Below, in pieces: positions 33,181-43,182 of a DNA stretch of 64,000 nucleotides. Numbering within the stretch: position 1 is the first letter of the stretch; the number at the start of each line of letters is the position of its first letter. The position numbers were made by a program, and so were the translations under genes. The notes beneath the pieces are model-generated. The model worked only from the letters and a program-made list of their open reading frames with translations, searched no databases and was not told where the DNA came from. The DNA is from Novosphingobium arvoryzae (GTDB lineage: Bacteria > Pseudomonadota > Alphaproteobacteria > Sphingomonadales > Sphingomonadaceae): NCBI RefSeq assembly GCF_014652615.1, contig NZ_BMZD01000001.1, forward strand, positions 393,962 to 457,961, given 5' to 3'.

Positions 33181-34704
33181 TTACCTGCACGCCGGATTGT
33201 TGGCGCCCGGCACTGCCGCAAAGGCGATTGCGTGGCCCGGAATGGCCAGGCGGCCGTTCACCGGCGTTCCGGCCAGGCCGGTCAGTTCGCCGTTTGCGGC
33301 AAGGCCCGGCTTGTTGCCATTGATCAGCACCTCGCGGGTGTCGAGCGGCTGGCCGGTCATCGTCCAGGTCGTGGCCTTGCCTTCCAGGTTCAGCTGCTGC
33401 GCGGCTTCACCGGTGTTGAGCGCGACCAGCCCGACGCCGCCCTGCTTCTGCGGCAGGCAATGGGCATAGATGCGCAGTGCCGGCGATGGCGAACGCGGTG
33501 CCGCCAGCACGGTTGCGCCCATGGTCCGCTGCCACAGGACGGCGGCCCAGTAATTGGGACGCGGCTGCAGGGTGTCCTGATCGATCAGCGCATAATCGGA
33601 CGCGGCGAGCGTGTTGTGCATCACCACCTGCACCCCCTTCTGTGCCAGCGCGCCGTTCTGGTTCAGGTAGCGGAAGGTGTCGAGGAACGTCGCGGCCCAC
33701 GGCGATCCGCCACAGGCGGCCTGCGCGGTTTCGGTGTTCCAGACCGGCTTGCCCGGCTCGTACTTGTCGCGCAGCGCGGCATAGTAATCGTAATCGCGCG
33801 AAGTCAGGTCCAGCCAGCGGGCGGTCAGCGCATCGGCCTTTTGCGCGGTGCCGATCCCCAGCCCCAGGCAGCGCTGCGAAACCGAACCATAGAAGTGGTA
33901 GGAAACCGCATCCACGCTGTTCGGGTTCTGCTGCATCATGCTTTCGGTGCTGACATGCGTGCCGAACTCGTTGGCCACCGGAACGTCCTTGAGGAGCCCG
34001 GCTTCCCCGACGCCGCCAGGGCCGAGAATCAGCATCTCGGGCACGTTCTTGCGGGCCCAGTCACGGAAGATCCGGAAGTCCGAACCATAGTTGGCGGCAT
34101 CGTACTGCCGCGGCGCTTCCGGGGCTGCGGTGGGAACGTTCGGTTCGTTGAAGAATTCTGCGGCGTAGAGGGTGCCGCCGCTTTCACGCGTCAGCTCCAG
34201 CAGGCGCTGCGCCTGAACCGTCGTCCATGCGCCGGTGGCATCGCGGGTGCCGTTGCTGACCGCAAAGCTGGTCACGATCGGTGCATCGACCGCCTTGGAG
34301 AAGGCAACCACGTTCTGCCACTGCGCGCGGGTCAGGACCTGGACGAAACCCGGCGGCGGGGCGGACAGCCGTTCGCCCGGAGCCTCGAGGTAGGTGTTGT
34401 TGGCCCAGGTGCCGCTGACCCGCATCAGGCTGGGGCCCAGCCCCCGGGCCAGCGCGATCAGCCGGGGATCGGACAAGTCGATCGGCGGACGCTGGCGATA
34501 GCGTTCGTCTGCCGGACCGCCATAGGGCGCCCAGAACCGGCCGCCGGTCACTTCGACCATTTCGACGTTGTAGGCCTGATAGCGCTCGTGGACGGTACCC
34601 AGGCGGGCCAGCTTGCCGAGTTCCGGCGACGGCGACTGCGCCGGCGCAGCGACGGACAGGGCGATCAGGGCCGCCCCGGCGAACAGGGTCTTTGCGAAAG
34701 TCAT
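33181..34704 (-). CDS. Secreted glycoside hydrolase family 79 (beta-glucuronidase candidate)
   Basis: 507 aa from ATG 34704. A Sec signal ends around A-P-A-Q. The (beta/alpha)8 clan GH-A signature is present: acid/base Glu187 in AEFFNEPNV and nucleophile Glu325 in VWNTETAQA. A C-terminal beta domain (about 370-507) includes NTGEAAQQLNLEGKATTWTMTG. Family 79 includes beta-glucuronidases, 4-O-methyl-glucuronidases and heparanases. Placement between manD and kdgK points to release of glucuronate from a glucuronide in the periplasm. A related clan A family is the alternative. Confidence 0.78.
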   Translation of the reverse strand: MTFAKTLFAGAALIALSVAAPAQSPSPELGKLARLGTVHERYQAYNVEMVEVTGGRFWAPYGGPADERYRQRPPIDLSDPRLIALARGLGPSLMRVSGTWANNTYLEAPGERLSAPPPGFVQVLTRAQWQNVVAFSKAVDAPIVTSFAVSNGTRDATGAWTTVQAQRLLELTRESGGTLYAAEFFNEPNVPTAAPEAPRQYDAANYGSDFRIFRDWARKNVPEMLILGPGGVGEAGLLKDVPVANEFGTHVSTESMMQQNPNSVDAVSYHFYGSVSQRCLGLGIGTAQKADALTARWLDLTSRDYDYYAALRDKYEPGKPVWNTETAQAACGGSPWAATFLDTFRYLNQNGALAQKGVQVVMHNTLAASDYALIDQDTLQPRPNYWAAVLWQRTMGATVLAAPRSPSPALRIYAHCLPQKQGGVGLVALNTGEAAQQLNLEGKATTWTMTGQPLDTREVLINGNKPGLAANGELTGLAGTPVNGRLAIPGHAIAFAAVPGANNPACR

Positions 34705-34706
34705 CT

Positions 34707-35915
34707 TTACCAGCTCCACATGGTGCCGTCTTCCAGCCGGGCGACTGGCAGATAGGCGGGTTTGTAGGGATACTTGGCGGCAAGCGCCTCATCGATGTCG
34801 ACGCCGTGGCCGGGGGTGTCGCCCACGAACAGCTCACCCTTTTCGAAGTGGTAGTCATGCGGGAAGACCGCGTCGGTTTCCTCGGTGTGGCGCATGTATT
34901 CCTGAATGCCGAAGTTGGGCACCCAGGTGTCGAAGTGCAGCGCGCAGCCCATGGTGACCGGCGACAGATCGGTCGCGCCGTGGCAGCCGGTGCGGACCTG
35001 GTAGAGGCTGGCCAGATCGGCGATCCGGCGCAGGTGCGTCAGCCCGCCCGCGCCGACCACGGTGGCGCGGATGTAGTCGATCAACTGGTTCTGGATCAGG
35101 TCCTTGGCGTCCCAGATCGTGTTGAAGATCTCACCCACCGCCAGCGGCGTGACGGTGTGCTGGCGAACCAGCTTGAACGCTTCCTGATTCTCGGCCGGGG
35201 TGCAGTCCTCAAGCCAGAACAGCTGGTACGGCTCGAGCATCTTGCCCAGGTTGGCGGCTTCCTGCGGGGTGTAACGGTGATGGCCGTCATGCAGCAGGTG
35301 ATGGTCGAAGCCATAGGTCTTGCGCAGTTCCTCGAACAGCTTCGGGACATAGTTCAGCGCCTTGCGCGTATCCCAGCCGGTGACCGAAGGCAGGCTGGCG
35401 TCGGCCGGTTCGTAATAGAGCTTGCCGCGCCCCACGCCGTAGGCGTCCTTGATCCCCGGCACGCCGGTCTGAGCGCGGATCGCCTTGTAGCCCATGTCGA
35501 TGTAGTGGCCCACGGCCTCCACCGTTTCGGCAATGTCGCTGCCATTGGCATGGCCATAGACCATGATCCCGTCGCGGCTCTTCCCGCCGAGCAACTGGTA
35601 AAGCGGCATCCCCGCCATCTTGGCCTTGATGTCCCACAGCGCCATGTCGACAGCCGCAATCGCGCGCATCGTCACCGGGCCGCGCCGCCAGTAGGCGCCC
35701 TTGTAGAGATACTGCCAGATATCCTCGATCCGGCGCGGGTCCATGCCGATCAGGCACGGCACAACGTGATCCTCAAGATACGACACGACCGACAGTTCAC
35801 GCCCGTTCAGCGTCGCGTCGCCAATCCCGTAGACGCCCTGGTCGGTCTCGATCTTCAAGGTCACGAAGTTGCGTCCCGGACACGTGACGATGACCTTGGC
35901 AGACTTGATCTTCAT
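34707..35915 (-). CDS. manD: D-mannonate dehydratase (enolase superfamily, ManD)
   Basis: 402 aa, the length of the Novosphingobium aromaticivorans enzyme. Dehydrates D-mannonate to 2-keto-3-deoxygluconate. Residues I recall for that enzyme are all at the same positions here: metal ligands D210 (LLHDGHHR), E236 (WLEDCTP) and E262 (AVGEIFN), and catalytic R147 (AIRAQT), Y159 (DAYGVG) and H212. The ATG at 35915 is used; an upstream in-frame start at 36002 would overlap the regulatory dyad. It ends 2 bp before the GH79 gene and starts the manD-GH79-kdgK operon. Confidence 0.95.
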   Translation of the reverse strand: MKIKSAKVIVTCPGRNFVTLKIETDQGVYGIGDATLNGRELSVVSYLEDHVVPCLIGMDPRRIEDIWQYLYKGAYWRRGPVTMRAIAAVDMALWDIKAKMAGMPLYQLLGGKSRDGIMVYGHANGSDIAETVEAVGHYIDMGYKAIRAQTGVPGIKDAYGVGRGKLYYEPADASLPSVTGWDTRKALNYVPKLFEELRKTYGFDHHLLHDGHHRYTPQEAANLGKMLEPYQLFWLEDCTPAENQEAFKLVRQHTVTPLAVGEIFNTIWDAKDLIQNQLIDYIRATVVGAGGLTHLRRIADLASLYQVRTGCHGATDLSPVTMGCALHFDTWVPNFGIQEYMRHTEETDAVFPHDYHFEKGELFVGDTPGHGVDIDEALAAKYPYKPAYLPVARLEDGTMWSW

Positions 35916-35989
35916 GGTGGTTCCTATGCCAGACTGGTTTGCAATCGAGATTGATGTCTTGACCAGATCAGTCAGGCCTGTCAAGATAA

Positions 35990-36002
35990 TTGGTATGACC
36001 AA
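35990..36002. promoter_or_regulatory. Dyad TTGGT-ATG-ACCAA, UxuR/ExuR-like operator candidate
   Basis: A perfect 5-bp-arm dyad lies in the divergent promoter region of the two halves of the glucuronate cluster. It resembles the enterobacterial UxuR/ExuR (GntR family) operator core TTGGTATACCAA. No GntR gene is in the window, so the regulator would be encoded elsewhere. Confidence 0.5.
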
Positions 36003-36114
36003 AAGGAGCGATGATGACTTGCTTGGTTGACACGGTCCTGGATGACCAGCGGCTGCGGCCGGGTTCCAGCCGGATCTGGTGCTGGCGTTCTTGCAGCCAC
36101 TCGCGGGTGCTGGC

Positions 36115-37092
36115 GTGACCCTGGGGCGGCGCGATCTGCTGGGCCTTGGGCTGGCTGCGGGGGCGGCAACGGTTGCCGGGCCGCTGCGTGCCAGTTCGCC
36201 CGGTCAACCGGCGGAAGTCTCCCGAATCGACCTCTGGCCGAACGGGGCGCCGGAGGCCGTACCCGCCGGACTTGCCGTCAAACTGACGGAGCGTTCCGCC
36301 GATCCGGCCATTCGCGATCGCAGTCTGACCGGCGTGATCCAGCCGTGGCTCGATCACTTTCGCCCGTCGCGCCCAAACGGTGCGGCCATCATCGCGATCC
36401 CCGGTGGCGGCTATCGCCACATGGCCTGGGACAAGGAAGCACTGGATGTTGCCGCGTGGTTCGCTGCCCGTGGGGTGGCGGGCTTTGCCCTGGCCTATCG
36501 CTTGCCGAATGACGGCTGGGAACGCGGGCTGGATACCCCGCTGGCCGACGCCCAGCGGGCCGTCAGGCTGGTGCGCAGCCGAGCGCGCGAATGGGGAATC
36601 GACCCGGCCCGCATCGCAGTGATCGGCTTTTCGGCCGGCGGGCATCTGACCGCGAATCTGGCTGCCCGGCATGACCAGCCGGTCTACCCGGCGCAGGATG
36701 CGGTCGACCGTCTATCTGCCCGGCCTGATCTTGCCGCGCCCATCTATCCGGCCGTGCTGCTGGAGCAGCTGGCGGCGACTGTGCCCGCCGGCCAGTCATT
36801 GTTCGGCGCTGCCACGGGCGCGGATGACCTTGCCCGCCATTCGCCGCACCTGCACGCCCGCGCCGATGCGCCGCCCCACTATCTGGTGCATGCCGAGGAT
36901 GACCCATTGGTCGGACCAGAACATGCACTGGCGCTGCGCAGTGCGCTCCGGGCCAAGGGTGTGATGGTCGAGACCCACCTGCACGCCCGCGGCGGGCACG
37001 GATTTGGCTTGCGGCACCTGGCTGGCACTTCTTTGGTTGATTGGCCGGCGCGACTGCTGGACTTTGGCCGCATGACCGGATGGATTTCGTGA
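36115..37092 (+). CDS. Secreted alpha/beta hydrolase (acetyl-esterase-like)
   Basis: About 325 aa from GTG 36115, which gives a Tat-like signal ([19 protein letters not shown]); GTG 36079 is an in-frame alternative and neither has a good ribosome-binding site. The hydrolase core shows the oxyanion [12 protein letters not shown], nucleophile Ser in IGFSAGGHL, acid in HAEDDPLV and His in [10 protein letters not shown]. The layout is that of BD-FAE/acetylxylan-esterase-like enzymes. Two bp before uxaC, it probably removes acyl groups from glucuronate-containing saccharides or conjugates. Substrate inferred. Confidence 0.8.
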   Translation: MTLGRRDLLGLGLAAGAATVAGPLRASSPGQPAEVSRIDLWPNGAPEAVPAGLAVKLTERSADPAIRDRSLTGVIQPWLDHFRPSRPNGAAIIAIPGGGYRHMAWDKEALDVAAWFAARGVAGFALAYRLPNDGWERGLDTPLADAQRAVRLVRSRAREWGIDPARIAVIGFSAGGHLTANLAARHDQPVYPAQDAVDRLSARPDLAAPIYPAVLLEQLAATVPAGQSLFGAATGADDLARHSPHLHARADAPPHYLVHAEDDPLVGPEHALALRSALRAKGVMVETHLHARGGHGFGLRHLAGTSLVDWPARLLDFGRMTGWIS

Positions 37093-37094
37093 CT

Positions 37095-38492
37095 ATGCCC
37101 AATCTTGAACTGCACCCCGACCGGCTGCTGCCCGTCGATCCGGATACCCGCGCGATTGCGCGCCAGCTTTACGGCACGATCAAAGACCTGCCGATCATCA
37201 GCCCGCACGGACACACCGATCCGGAATGGTTCGCGACCAATGCGAACTTTGGCAACGCGGCAGAACTGCTGTTGCACCCCGACCACTATGTCTTCCGGAT
37301 GCTCTATTCGCAGGGAGTGCCGCTGGCCGCACTGGGCATTGGCAATCCCGCTGCCGACCCGCGCGAGAGCTGGCGGCTGTTTGCCGAGCGCTATCACCTG
37401 TTTCGCGGCACCCCGTCGCGGATGTGGCTGGACTGGGTCTTTGCCGAGGTGTTCGGCATGGGCGTCCAACTGGGTGCGGCCACCAGCGACCTCTATTTCG
37501 ATACGATCACCGAAATGCTGGCGACCCAGGGTTTCCGCCCGCGCGCCTTGTTCGAACGGTACAATATCGAAGTCATCGCCACCACGGAAAGCCCGCTGGA
37601 CAGTCTGGAGCACCACGCGACGATCCGGGCATCGGGGTGGCAGGGGCGGGTTATCACTGCCTATCGGCCCGATCCGGTGATCGATCCGGAGTTCGAAGGG
37701 TTTCAGGCCAATCTCGATGCCCTGTCGGCCCTGACCGGAGAGGATTGCCGGTCGTGGCAAGGCTATCTGGCCGCGCACCGCCGCCGCCGGGCGTTCTTTG
37801 CCGAGATGGGGGCGACGAGCACCGATCACGGTCATCCCACTGCGCAGACCGCCAACCTGACCGCAGCGGAGAGCGAGGCGCTGTTCGCCAAAGTCAGCAG
37901 CGGCCGGTTCACCCCCGCCGAGGCGGAGCTGTTCCGGGCCCAGATGGTGACCGAAATGGCGGCCATGAGCCTTGATGACGGGCTGGTGATGCAGTTGCAC
38001 CCCGGTTCGTTCCGGAACCACAACGCGGGTCTGTTCACCGCACTGGGCCGCGACAAGGGCGCGGATATCCCGACCCGTACCGACTATGTCCATGCGCTCA
38101 AGCCGTTGCTGGACCGGTTTGGCAACGAGGCGGGACTGTCACTGATTCTCTTTACCCTCGACGAGAGTGCCTATGCCCGGGAACTGGCGCCGCTGGCCGG
38201 GCATTATCCCTGCCTGAAGCTGGGGCCGGCATGGTGGTTCCACGACAGCCCGGAAGGGATGCGCCGGTTTCGCGAGATGACCACCGAGACGGCCGGGTTC
38301 TACAACACCGTTGGCTTCAATGACGATACGCGGGCGTTCCTGTCGATCCCGGCCCGGCATGACGTGGCCCGGCGGGTCGATTGCGCGTTCCTGGCCCGGC
38401 TGGTCGCCGAACACCGGATCGAGGATTGGGAAGCCGCCGAACTGGCGCAGGACCTGACCTACAACCTGGCCAAGGCGGCATACCGGCTGTGA
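37095..38492 (+). CDS. uxaC: Glucuronate isomerase
   Basis: 465 aa, standard length. Amidohydrolase-related isomerase converting D-glucuronate to D-fructuronate (and galacturonate to tagaturonate). The metal site HxH is in ISPHGHTDPEWF; further family segments are MLYSQGVPL, TTESPLDSLEHH, YRPD, and LKLGPAWWFHDSPEGMRRFRE. Start at 37095 is 2 bp after the esterase stop; the end overlaps the reductase gene by GTGA. First enzyme of the uronate pathway here. Confidence 0.95.
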   Translation: MPNLELHPDRLLPVDPDTRAIARQLYGTIKDLPIISPHGHTDPEWFATNANFGNAAELLLHPDHYVFRMLYSQGVPLAALGIGNPAADPRESWRLFAERYHLFRGTPSRMWLDWVFAEVFGMGVQLGAATSDLYFDTITEMLATQGFRPRALFERYNIEVIATTESPLDSLEHHATIRASGWQGRVITAYRPDPVIDPEFEGFQANLDALSALTGEDCRSWQGYLAAHRRRRAFFAEMGATSTDHGHPTAQTANLTAAESEALFAKVSSGRFTPAEAELFRAQMVTEMAAMSLDDGLVMQLHPGSFRNHNAGLFTALGRDKGADIPTRTDYVHALKPLLDRFGNEAGLSLILFTLDESAYARELAPLAGHYPCLKLGPAWWFHDSPEGMRRFREMTTETAGFYNTVGFNDDTRAFLSIPARHDVARRVDCAFLARLVAEHRIEDWEAAELAQDLTYNLAKAAYRL

Positions 38493-39850
38493 GGCTGTCG
38501 GCAGGAAACCGCGCGCGGCTCGATCAGGCGGTGGCCGATTTCGGCTATGACCGGGCCAGCCAGCAGGTCGGTATCGTCCACCTTGGCATCGGCGCGTTCC
38601 ACCCGGCGCACCAGGCCTGGTATACCGACCGGGCAATGGCGGCGGGCGACCGCGATTTCGCCATCGTTGGCGTATCGTTGCGCTCGCCCGCCGTCGCGGA
38701 GCAGCTGAACCCGCAGGATGGGCTCTATACCGTTACCGAGCGTTCGGACGGGGCGGCCGCGACCCGGCTGGTCGGCGCGGTCCAGCGGGTGCTCGTTGCG
38801 GATCAGGCGCGCGATGCGGTGCTGGGCAGTCTGAGCGCGGCGCAGACCGGCATCGTCAGTCTGACGGTCACCGAAAAAGGCTATTGCCGGGCGGCGGATG
38901 GCAGCCTTGATTTCGCGGCTTCCGGGGCGGGCAGTTTCTATCCCTTGCTGGCGGAGGCGTTCCAGCAACGCCGGGCAGCCGGGGCGGGCGGGCTGACGCT
39001 GCTCAGCTGCGACAACCTGGCTGACAACGGGCGGCAGCTGGCGCGGCTGATGGGGGAATACCTCGACCGCCACGATCCGGCCCTGCGTTCCTGGTTCGAT
39101 GCGGAATGCGCCTGCCCATCGACCATGGTCGACCGGATTGTCCCCGCGACCACGGCTGCGGACCGGGCCGAACTGGCCGCGCGGATCGGGCTGGACGATC
39201 ACGGCGCGGTGATGACCGAGCCTTTCAGCCAGTGGGTGATCGAGGACACGTTCGTCGCACCGCGTCCGCGCTGGGAAGCGGTGAGAGCGGAACTGGTCAG
39301 CGATGTTCGGCCCTATGAGATGGCCAAGCTGCGGATGCTCAACGGAGCGCATTCGCTGCTGGCGTACTGCGGGTTGCGGCGCGGCCACGCTTACGTTCAT
39401 CAGGCCATCGCCGACCCGGCGATCCGGCAACTGGTCGAAACCCTGCTGCGCGACGAAGCCGCGCCTACGGTCGCGGCCGCGCCCGACCAGGACCTGGAGC
39501 GCTATGGGCAGGCCCTGGTCGCGCGCTTTGCCAATCCCGCCTTGAACCACCAGCTGATCCAGATCGCGATGGATGGCAGCCAGAAGCTGCCCCAGCGCTG
39601 GCTGGAAACGCTGGCGATCCATCAGGCGCGCGGGCAGCAATGCCCGGCCATTCTGACGGGCATCGCCGGGTGGATCCAGCACTTGCGCGGAGCCAACGGG
39701 CCGGTCGACGATCCGCGCGCCGGTGTGCTCTCCGCCGCTGCGCAATCAGCCGATCCGGTGTCGGCGCTGTTCGGGCCGGATGGCGCGCTGGCTTCGGCCT
39801 GGCTCCCTTCCGCTGCTGACCGCGCTGCCATCAACGCCCATCTCGACTGA
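38489..39850 (+). CDS. uxuB: Mannitol dehydrogenase family, fructuronate reductase
   Basis: 453 aa from a GTG that overlaps the uxaC stop. N-terminal nucleotide-binding strand VGIVHLGIGAFHPAHQAWYTDRAM; the family signature KLRMLNGAHSLLAYCGLRRGH holds the catalytic Lys and Asn. Reduces D-fructuronate to D-mannonate with NADH. Galacturonate-type tagaturonate reductase or mannitol dehydrogenase are alternatives, but ManD next door supports D-mannonate as product. Confidence 0.9.
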   Translation: MRLSAGNRARLDQAVADFGYDRASQQVGIVHLGIGAFHPAHQAWYTDRAMAAGDRDFAIVGVSLRSPAVAEQLNPQDGLYTVTERSDGAAATRLVGAVQRVLVADQARDAVLGSLSAAQTGIVSLTVTEKGYCRAADGSLDFAASGAGSFYPLLAEAFQQRRAAGAGGLTLLSCDNLADNGRQLARLMGEYLDRHDPALRSWFDAECACPSTMVDRIVPATTAADRAELAARIGLDDHGAVMTEPFSQWVIEDTFVAPRPRWEAVRAELVSDVRPYEMAKLRMLNGAHSLLAYCGLRRGHAYVHQAIADPAIRQLVETLLRDEAAPTVAAAPDQDLERYGQALVARFANPALNHQLIQIAMDGSQKLPQRWLETLAIHQARGQQCPAILTGIAGWIQHLRGANGPVDDPRAGVLSAAAQSADPVSALFGPDGALASAWLPSAADRAAINAHLD

Positions 39851-39866
39851 TTGTCAGGAGCCTTCC

Positions 39867-42203
39867 ATGCGTCGCCCGCTTGCCCTGTTCCTTGCCGTGT
39901 CCGCCCTGCCACTGCTGGCCAACACCGCCCCGGCGCAGCCCGAGATCGCTGCCCGGTCCAAGCCGGTGCTGCAACTGGGCGCGCTGCGCTTCAAGGACCT
40001 GAATGCCAACGGGCAGCTTGATCCCTACGAGGATTGGCGGCTGCCGGCCAAAGCCCGTGCCACCGATCTGGTGCAGCGCATGACTCTGGCGGAAAAGGCC
40101 GGGATGATGCTGATCGCCACCAACAACCCCGATTGCGGCGGCGGCATTTCCGATCTTGGGCGCGACCTGATCGACACGCAGAAGATGACCCGTTTCATAC
40201 TGCGCGCGAAAGTGGTGGGTGAAGCGCCGGATTGCAGCGTCAAGCTGACCGGCTTTGCCCTGCGTGGCGGCTATCCGCAGACCCCGCTGCAGATGGCGGG
40301 CTTTACCAATGCGGTGCAGGAACGGCTGGAGGGCGGACGGCTGGGTATCCCCGCGCTGTTCAAGGACAATGCCCGCAACCATGTCGAAACCAACCCGATG
40401 TTCGGGATCGCTGCCGGGGCAGGGGCCTTTACCGAGTTTCCCAAGGAAGCGGGTCTGGCAGCCGCCGTGCTTGGCGCGGGCGCGCCGGTCGATGCGCGGG
40501 GCACCATTCCGGCGCGGTTGCGGGGCGACATGGGCCTGATCCGGGATTTCACTGGGGTCATGGGACGGGAATGGCGGGCCATCGGCCTGCGCGGGATGTA
40601 CGGCTACATGGCTGATCTGGGCACCGAGCCGCGCTGGGCCCGGTTCCACGAAACCTTTACGGAAGACGCCGACCTGATGAGCGGGATCATCGGCACGCTG
40701 GTCGGGGGCCTGCAGGGGCCGGTCCGGGCGGATGGCACGTCTCTCTCCCCCGCTTCGTCCGTGGCGCTGACGATCAAGCATTTCCCCGGCGGCGGGCCGC
40801 AGGAAATGGGCTGGGACCCGCATTATACTTTCGGCAAGAACCAGCTCTATACCCATCCCGGCGGCAAGTATGGCTTCGGTTATCACCTCAAGCCCTTCCG
40901 CACCGCGATCGCTGGCGGCGTATCGTCGATCATGCCCTATTACGGGGTGCCGATCGGCGTCACTTATCAGGGCGTGAAATACGAAGAGAACGGCATGGCG
41001 TTCTCGCGCCAGATCGTGACCGACCTGCTGCGCGGCAAGCTGGGTTTCAAGGGCAACGTCAATTCCGACAGCGGCGTGATCGAACAGCGCGGCTGGGGTC
41101 TGGAAAGCTATCGCATCAACCCGGAAACCGGCCGCCCCTATGACCCCGCCGACAGGACGGCCATTGCCATCCGCAGCGGCACCGACGTGCTGTCGGAATT
41201 CGCGCGCAACCAGACGATCATTGATCTGGTTGGTTCAGGACGGCTGGGAGAGCGCGAACACATCGACCCCGCAGTGGTGCGCCTGTTGACCGAGCAGTTC
41301 CAGCTTGGCCTGTTCGAGAACCCCTATGTCGACGCTGCCGCCGCCCCGGCGGCGATCGGCCGCGCGGAAGATCGTGAACTTGGCCTTGCGGCGCAGCGTC
41401 GCTCGATCGTGTTGCTGCAGAACCGCAACGGGCTGCTCCCGCTCAAACCGGGCGCGCGGGTCTATGTCATGGGGTTCGATCCGGCCGCAGCCCGCAATGC
41501 CGGACTGCAGGTGGTCGATGGCAACACCGCCACCCGGACCCCGGTGCCAGCCGGAACGGATGCCGTGCTGATCAAGGTGCAGGTCAGCAATGCCGGGGCG
41601 CGGGCCTATTCCTCGCGCGGGGCGGAGCTGGGGGGCAGGGCGGTCGGCCCGGAATTTCCGCTGATTGACCCGCGCACCGGCCAGCGTCAGGCCACGTGGG
41701 GGGCGCAGGACCCCTGCGTGTACGAGGCCGACAAGCCCCAACAGGCCGAAACGGCCGATGGCTGCCTGGACAGCGGCCTGATCTTTGGCGGGGCTTTCCC
41801 GTGGGAGGCGAACATGCTGGCGCTTTCGGACATGGCCAAGGCGCAAAGCTGGACGATGACCCCGTCTTTGTCCGAAATTCAGGCCGCCATGCGGGAAATC
41901 GGCGATCCCGGCCGGGTCGTAATCTCGATCTACTTCCGCAACCCCTACATCCTCGACGAGGCTAGTCAGGTGCGCCAGGCTGGGGCCCTGATCGCCACTT
42001 TCGGGGTCAGTGACCGCGCGCAGTTCGATGTCTTGACTGGCGCGGCCCGTCCCCAGGGCCGCTTGCCGTTCGCGCTGCCGGCCAACCGCGCGGCGGTGTT
42101 GAAGCAGCATCCTGATGCGCCGGGCTATGCCGAAGTGCGCGGCGGTGTGCTGTATCCTTATGGTTTCGGTCTGGGCTATCCCGGGGCTGCGCAAGGTCGC
42201 TGA
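39867..42203 (+). CDS. Secreted glycoside hydrolase family 3
   Basis: 778 aa from ATG 39867 (CAGGAG upstream). A Sec signal ends A-P-A-Q. The N-terminal TIM barrel contains the KHFPGGGPQEMGWDPH segment (catalytic-loop KHF) and the nucleophile Asp in GNVNSDSGVI; the alpha/beta sandwich follows (VLLQNRNGLLPL). The insertion PDCGGGISDLGRDL near residue 90 is a feature of a secreted subgroup. Likely a beta-glucosidase/xylosidase acting on oligosaccharides delivered to the periplasm. It follows uxuB by 16 bp, so it is in the uronate operon. Confidence 0.9.
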   Translation: MRRPLALFLAVSALPLLANTAPAQPEIAARSKPVLQLGALRFKDLNANGQLDPYEDWRLPAKARATDLVQRMTLAEKAGMMLIATNNPDCGGGISDLGRDLIDTQKMTRFILRAKVVGEAPDCSVKLTGFALRGGYPQTPLQMAGFTNAVQERLEGGRLGIPALFKDNARNHVETNPMFGIAAGAGAFTEFPKEAGLAAAVLGAGAPVDARGTIPARLRGDMGLIRDFTGVMGREWRAIGLRGMYGYMADLGTEPRWARFHETFTEDADLMSGIIGTLVGGLQGPVRADGTSLSPASSVALTIKHFPGGGPQEMGWDPHYTFGKNQLYTHPGGKYGFGYHLKPFRTAIAGGVSSIMPYYGVPIGVTYQGVKYEENGMAFSRQIVTDLLRGKLGFKGNVNSDSGVIEQRGWGLESYRINPETGRPYDPADRTAIAIRSGTDVLSEFARNQTIIDLVGSGRLGEREHIDPAVVRLLTEQFQLGLFENPYVDAAAAPAAIGRAEDRELGLAAQRRSIVLLQNRNGLLPLKPGARVYVMGFDPAAARNAGLQVVDGNTATRTPVPAGTDAVLIKVQVSNAGARAYSSRGAELGGRAVGPEFPLIDPRTGQRQATWGAQDPCVYEADKPQQAETADGCLDSGLIFGGAFPWEANMLALSDMAKAQSWTMTPSLSEIQAAMREIGDPGRVVISIYFRNPYILDEASQVRQAGALIATFGVSDRAQFDVLTGAARPQGRLPFALPANRAAVLKQHPDAPGYAEVRGGVLYPYGFGLGYPGAAQGR

Positions 42204-42249
42204 GGTGCCGGGCCTTCCCCTGCGGTCGGGGCAATGGCATGGTCATTCC

Positions 42250-43182
42250 ATGCGTATGTTCCTCCTCCCCATCGCCGCCTTGCTGAGTCCCGGATCGTTG
42301 CTGGCTGAAACCCGGCCCGCCCTGTCTCCGCCCGAAATCGTCGCGGTGGCCCCGGCGAGCGACTGGGTGCGGATCGCACCGGCAGACCTGCTGGTGATGG
42401 ACCTGGCCCCCACCGCCGCCAGCACGCCCCGCCGCGTGGTGATCCAGCTGCTGCCCGCGCCGTTTTCGCAAGGTTGGACCGGCAATATCCGCAAGCTGGC
42501 GGCGGCGCGGTTCTGGGACGGGACCGCCGTGGTCCGTGTGCAGGACAATTACGTTGCGCAGTGGGGCGATCCGGAGGCGGAAGACGCGGCGAAGGCCAGG
42601 CCGCTGCCGACCGATTTGGCGGTGATGGCGGAAAGCGCCTACACCACGGTCTTGCCGAAAGGGACGCCGGTCGTGTCCGGCGCATCGCGCGGCGACACTT
42701 ATGCCAACCGGACCGCGTTCGTGGCAGGTTGGCCGGTCGCGCTGGATCGCGTGAAGACTGGCGGTGCCGGGGCCTGGCCGATCCACTGCTATGGCATGGT
42801 CGGTGCGGGCCGCAACATGTCGCCCGATACTGGAACCGGGGCGGAGCTGTATGCCGTGATCGGCCACGCCCCGCGCCATCTGGATCGCAACATCGCGCTG
42901 GTTGGCCGGGTGATCGAGGGGATCGAGCATCTCTCCAGCCTGCCGCGCGGAACCGGGCCGCTGGGCTTCTATGAAACGGCGCAGGAGCGCACCGCCATCA
43001 CCGCCGTCCGGCTCGGCACCGAACTCGCCGATCTCCCGGCCTATGAATACCTCTTCACCGAGAGCGCCAGCTTTGCCCGCTATGCCGATGCCCGCGCGAA
43101 CCGGCGCGATGCGTTCTTCATCCGGCCCGCCGGCGGCGCGGACATCTGCAATATCCCGGTGCCGGTGCGGCGCGCCAAATGA
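42250..43182 (+). CDS. Secreted cyclophilin-type peptidyl-prolyl isomerase
   Basis: 310 aa. A Sec signal ends near L-A-E. The cyclophilin fold is recognisable but diverged: VVIQLLPAPFSQGWTGNIRKLAAARFWDGTAVVRVQDNYVAQWGDP takes the place of the canonical H-N-F-x-x-L/GDP block, and AWPIHCYGMVGAGRN the place of the GxLSMA block. A periplasmic folding helper; the gene follows the GH3 gene and may assist the secreted hydrolases. Confidence 0.8.
   Translation: MRMFLLPIAALLSPGSLLAETRPALSPPEIVAVAPASDWVRIAPADLLVMDLAPTAASTPRRVVIQLLPAPFSQGWTGNIRKLAAARFWDGTAVVRVQDNYVAQWGDPEAEDAAKARPLPTDLAVMAESAYTTVLPKGTPVVSGASRGDTYANRTAFVAGWPVALDRVKTGGAGAWPIHCYGMVGAGRNMSPDTGTGAELYAVIGHAPRHLDRNIALVGRVIEGIEHLSSLPRGTGPLGFYETAQERTAITAVRLGTELADLPAYEYLFTESASFARYADARANRRDAFFIRPAGGADICNIPVPVRRAK

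Noticed and set aside
32344..34755. 803-codon plus-strand frame across kdgK and GH79
   Set aside because: Antisense to two genes with clear catalytic motifs; Arg-rich and without structure.
36011..36118. Short plus-strand frame with a good AAGGAG before an ATG, upstream of the esterase
   Set aside because: About 35 codons, Arg/Cys/Ser-rich, overlapping the esterase start in another frame. A leader peptide is possible but unsupported.
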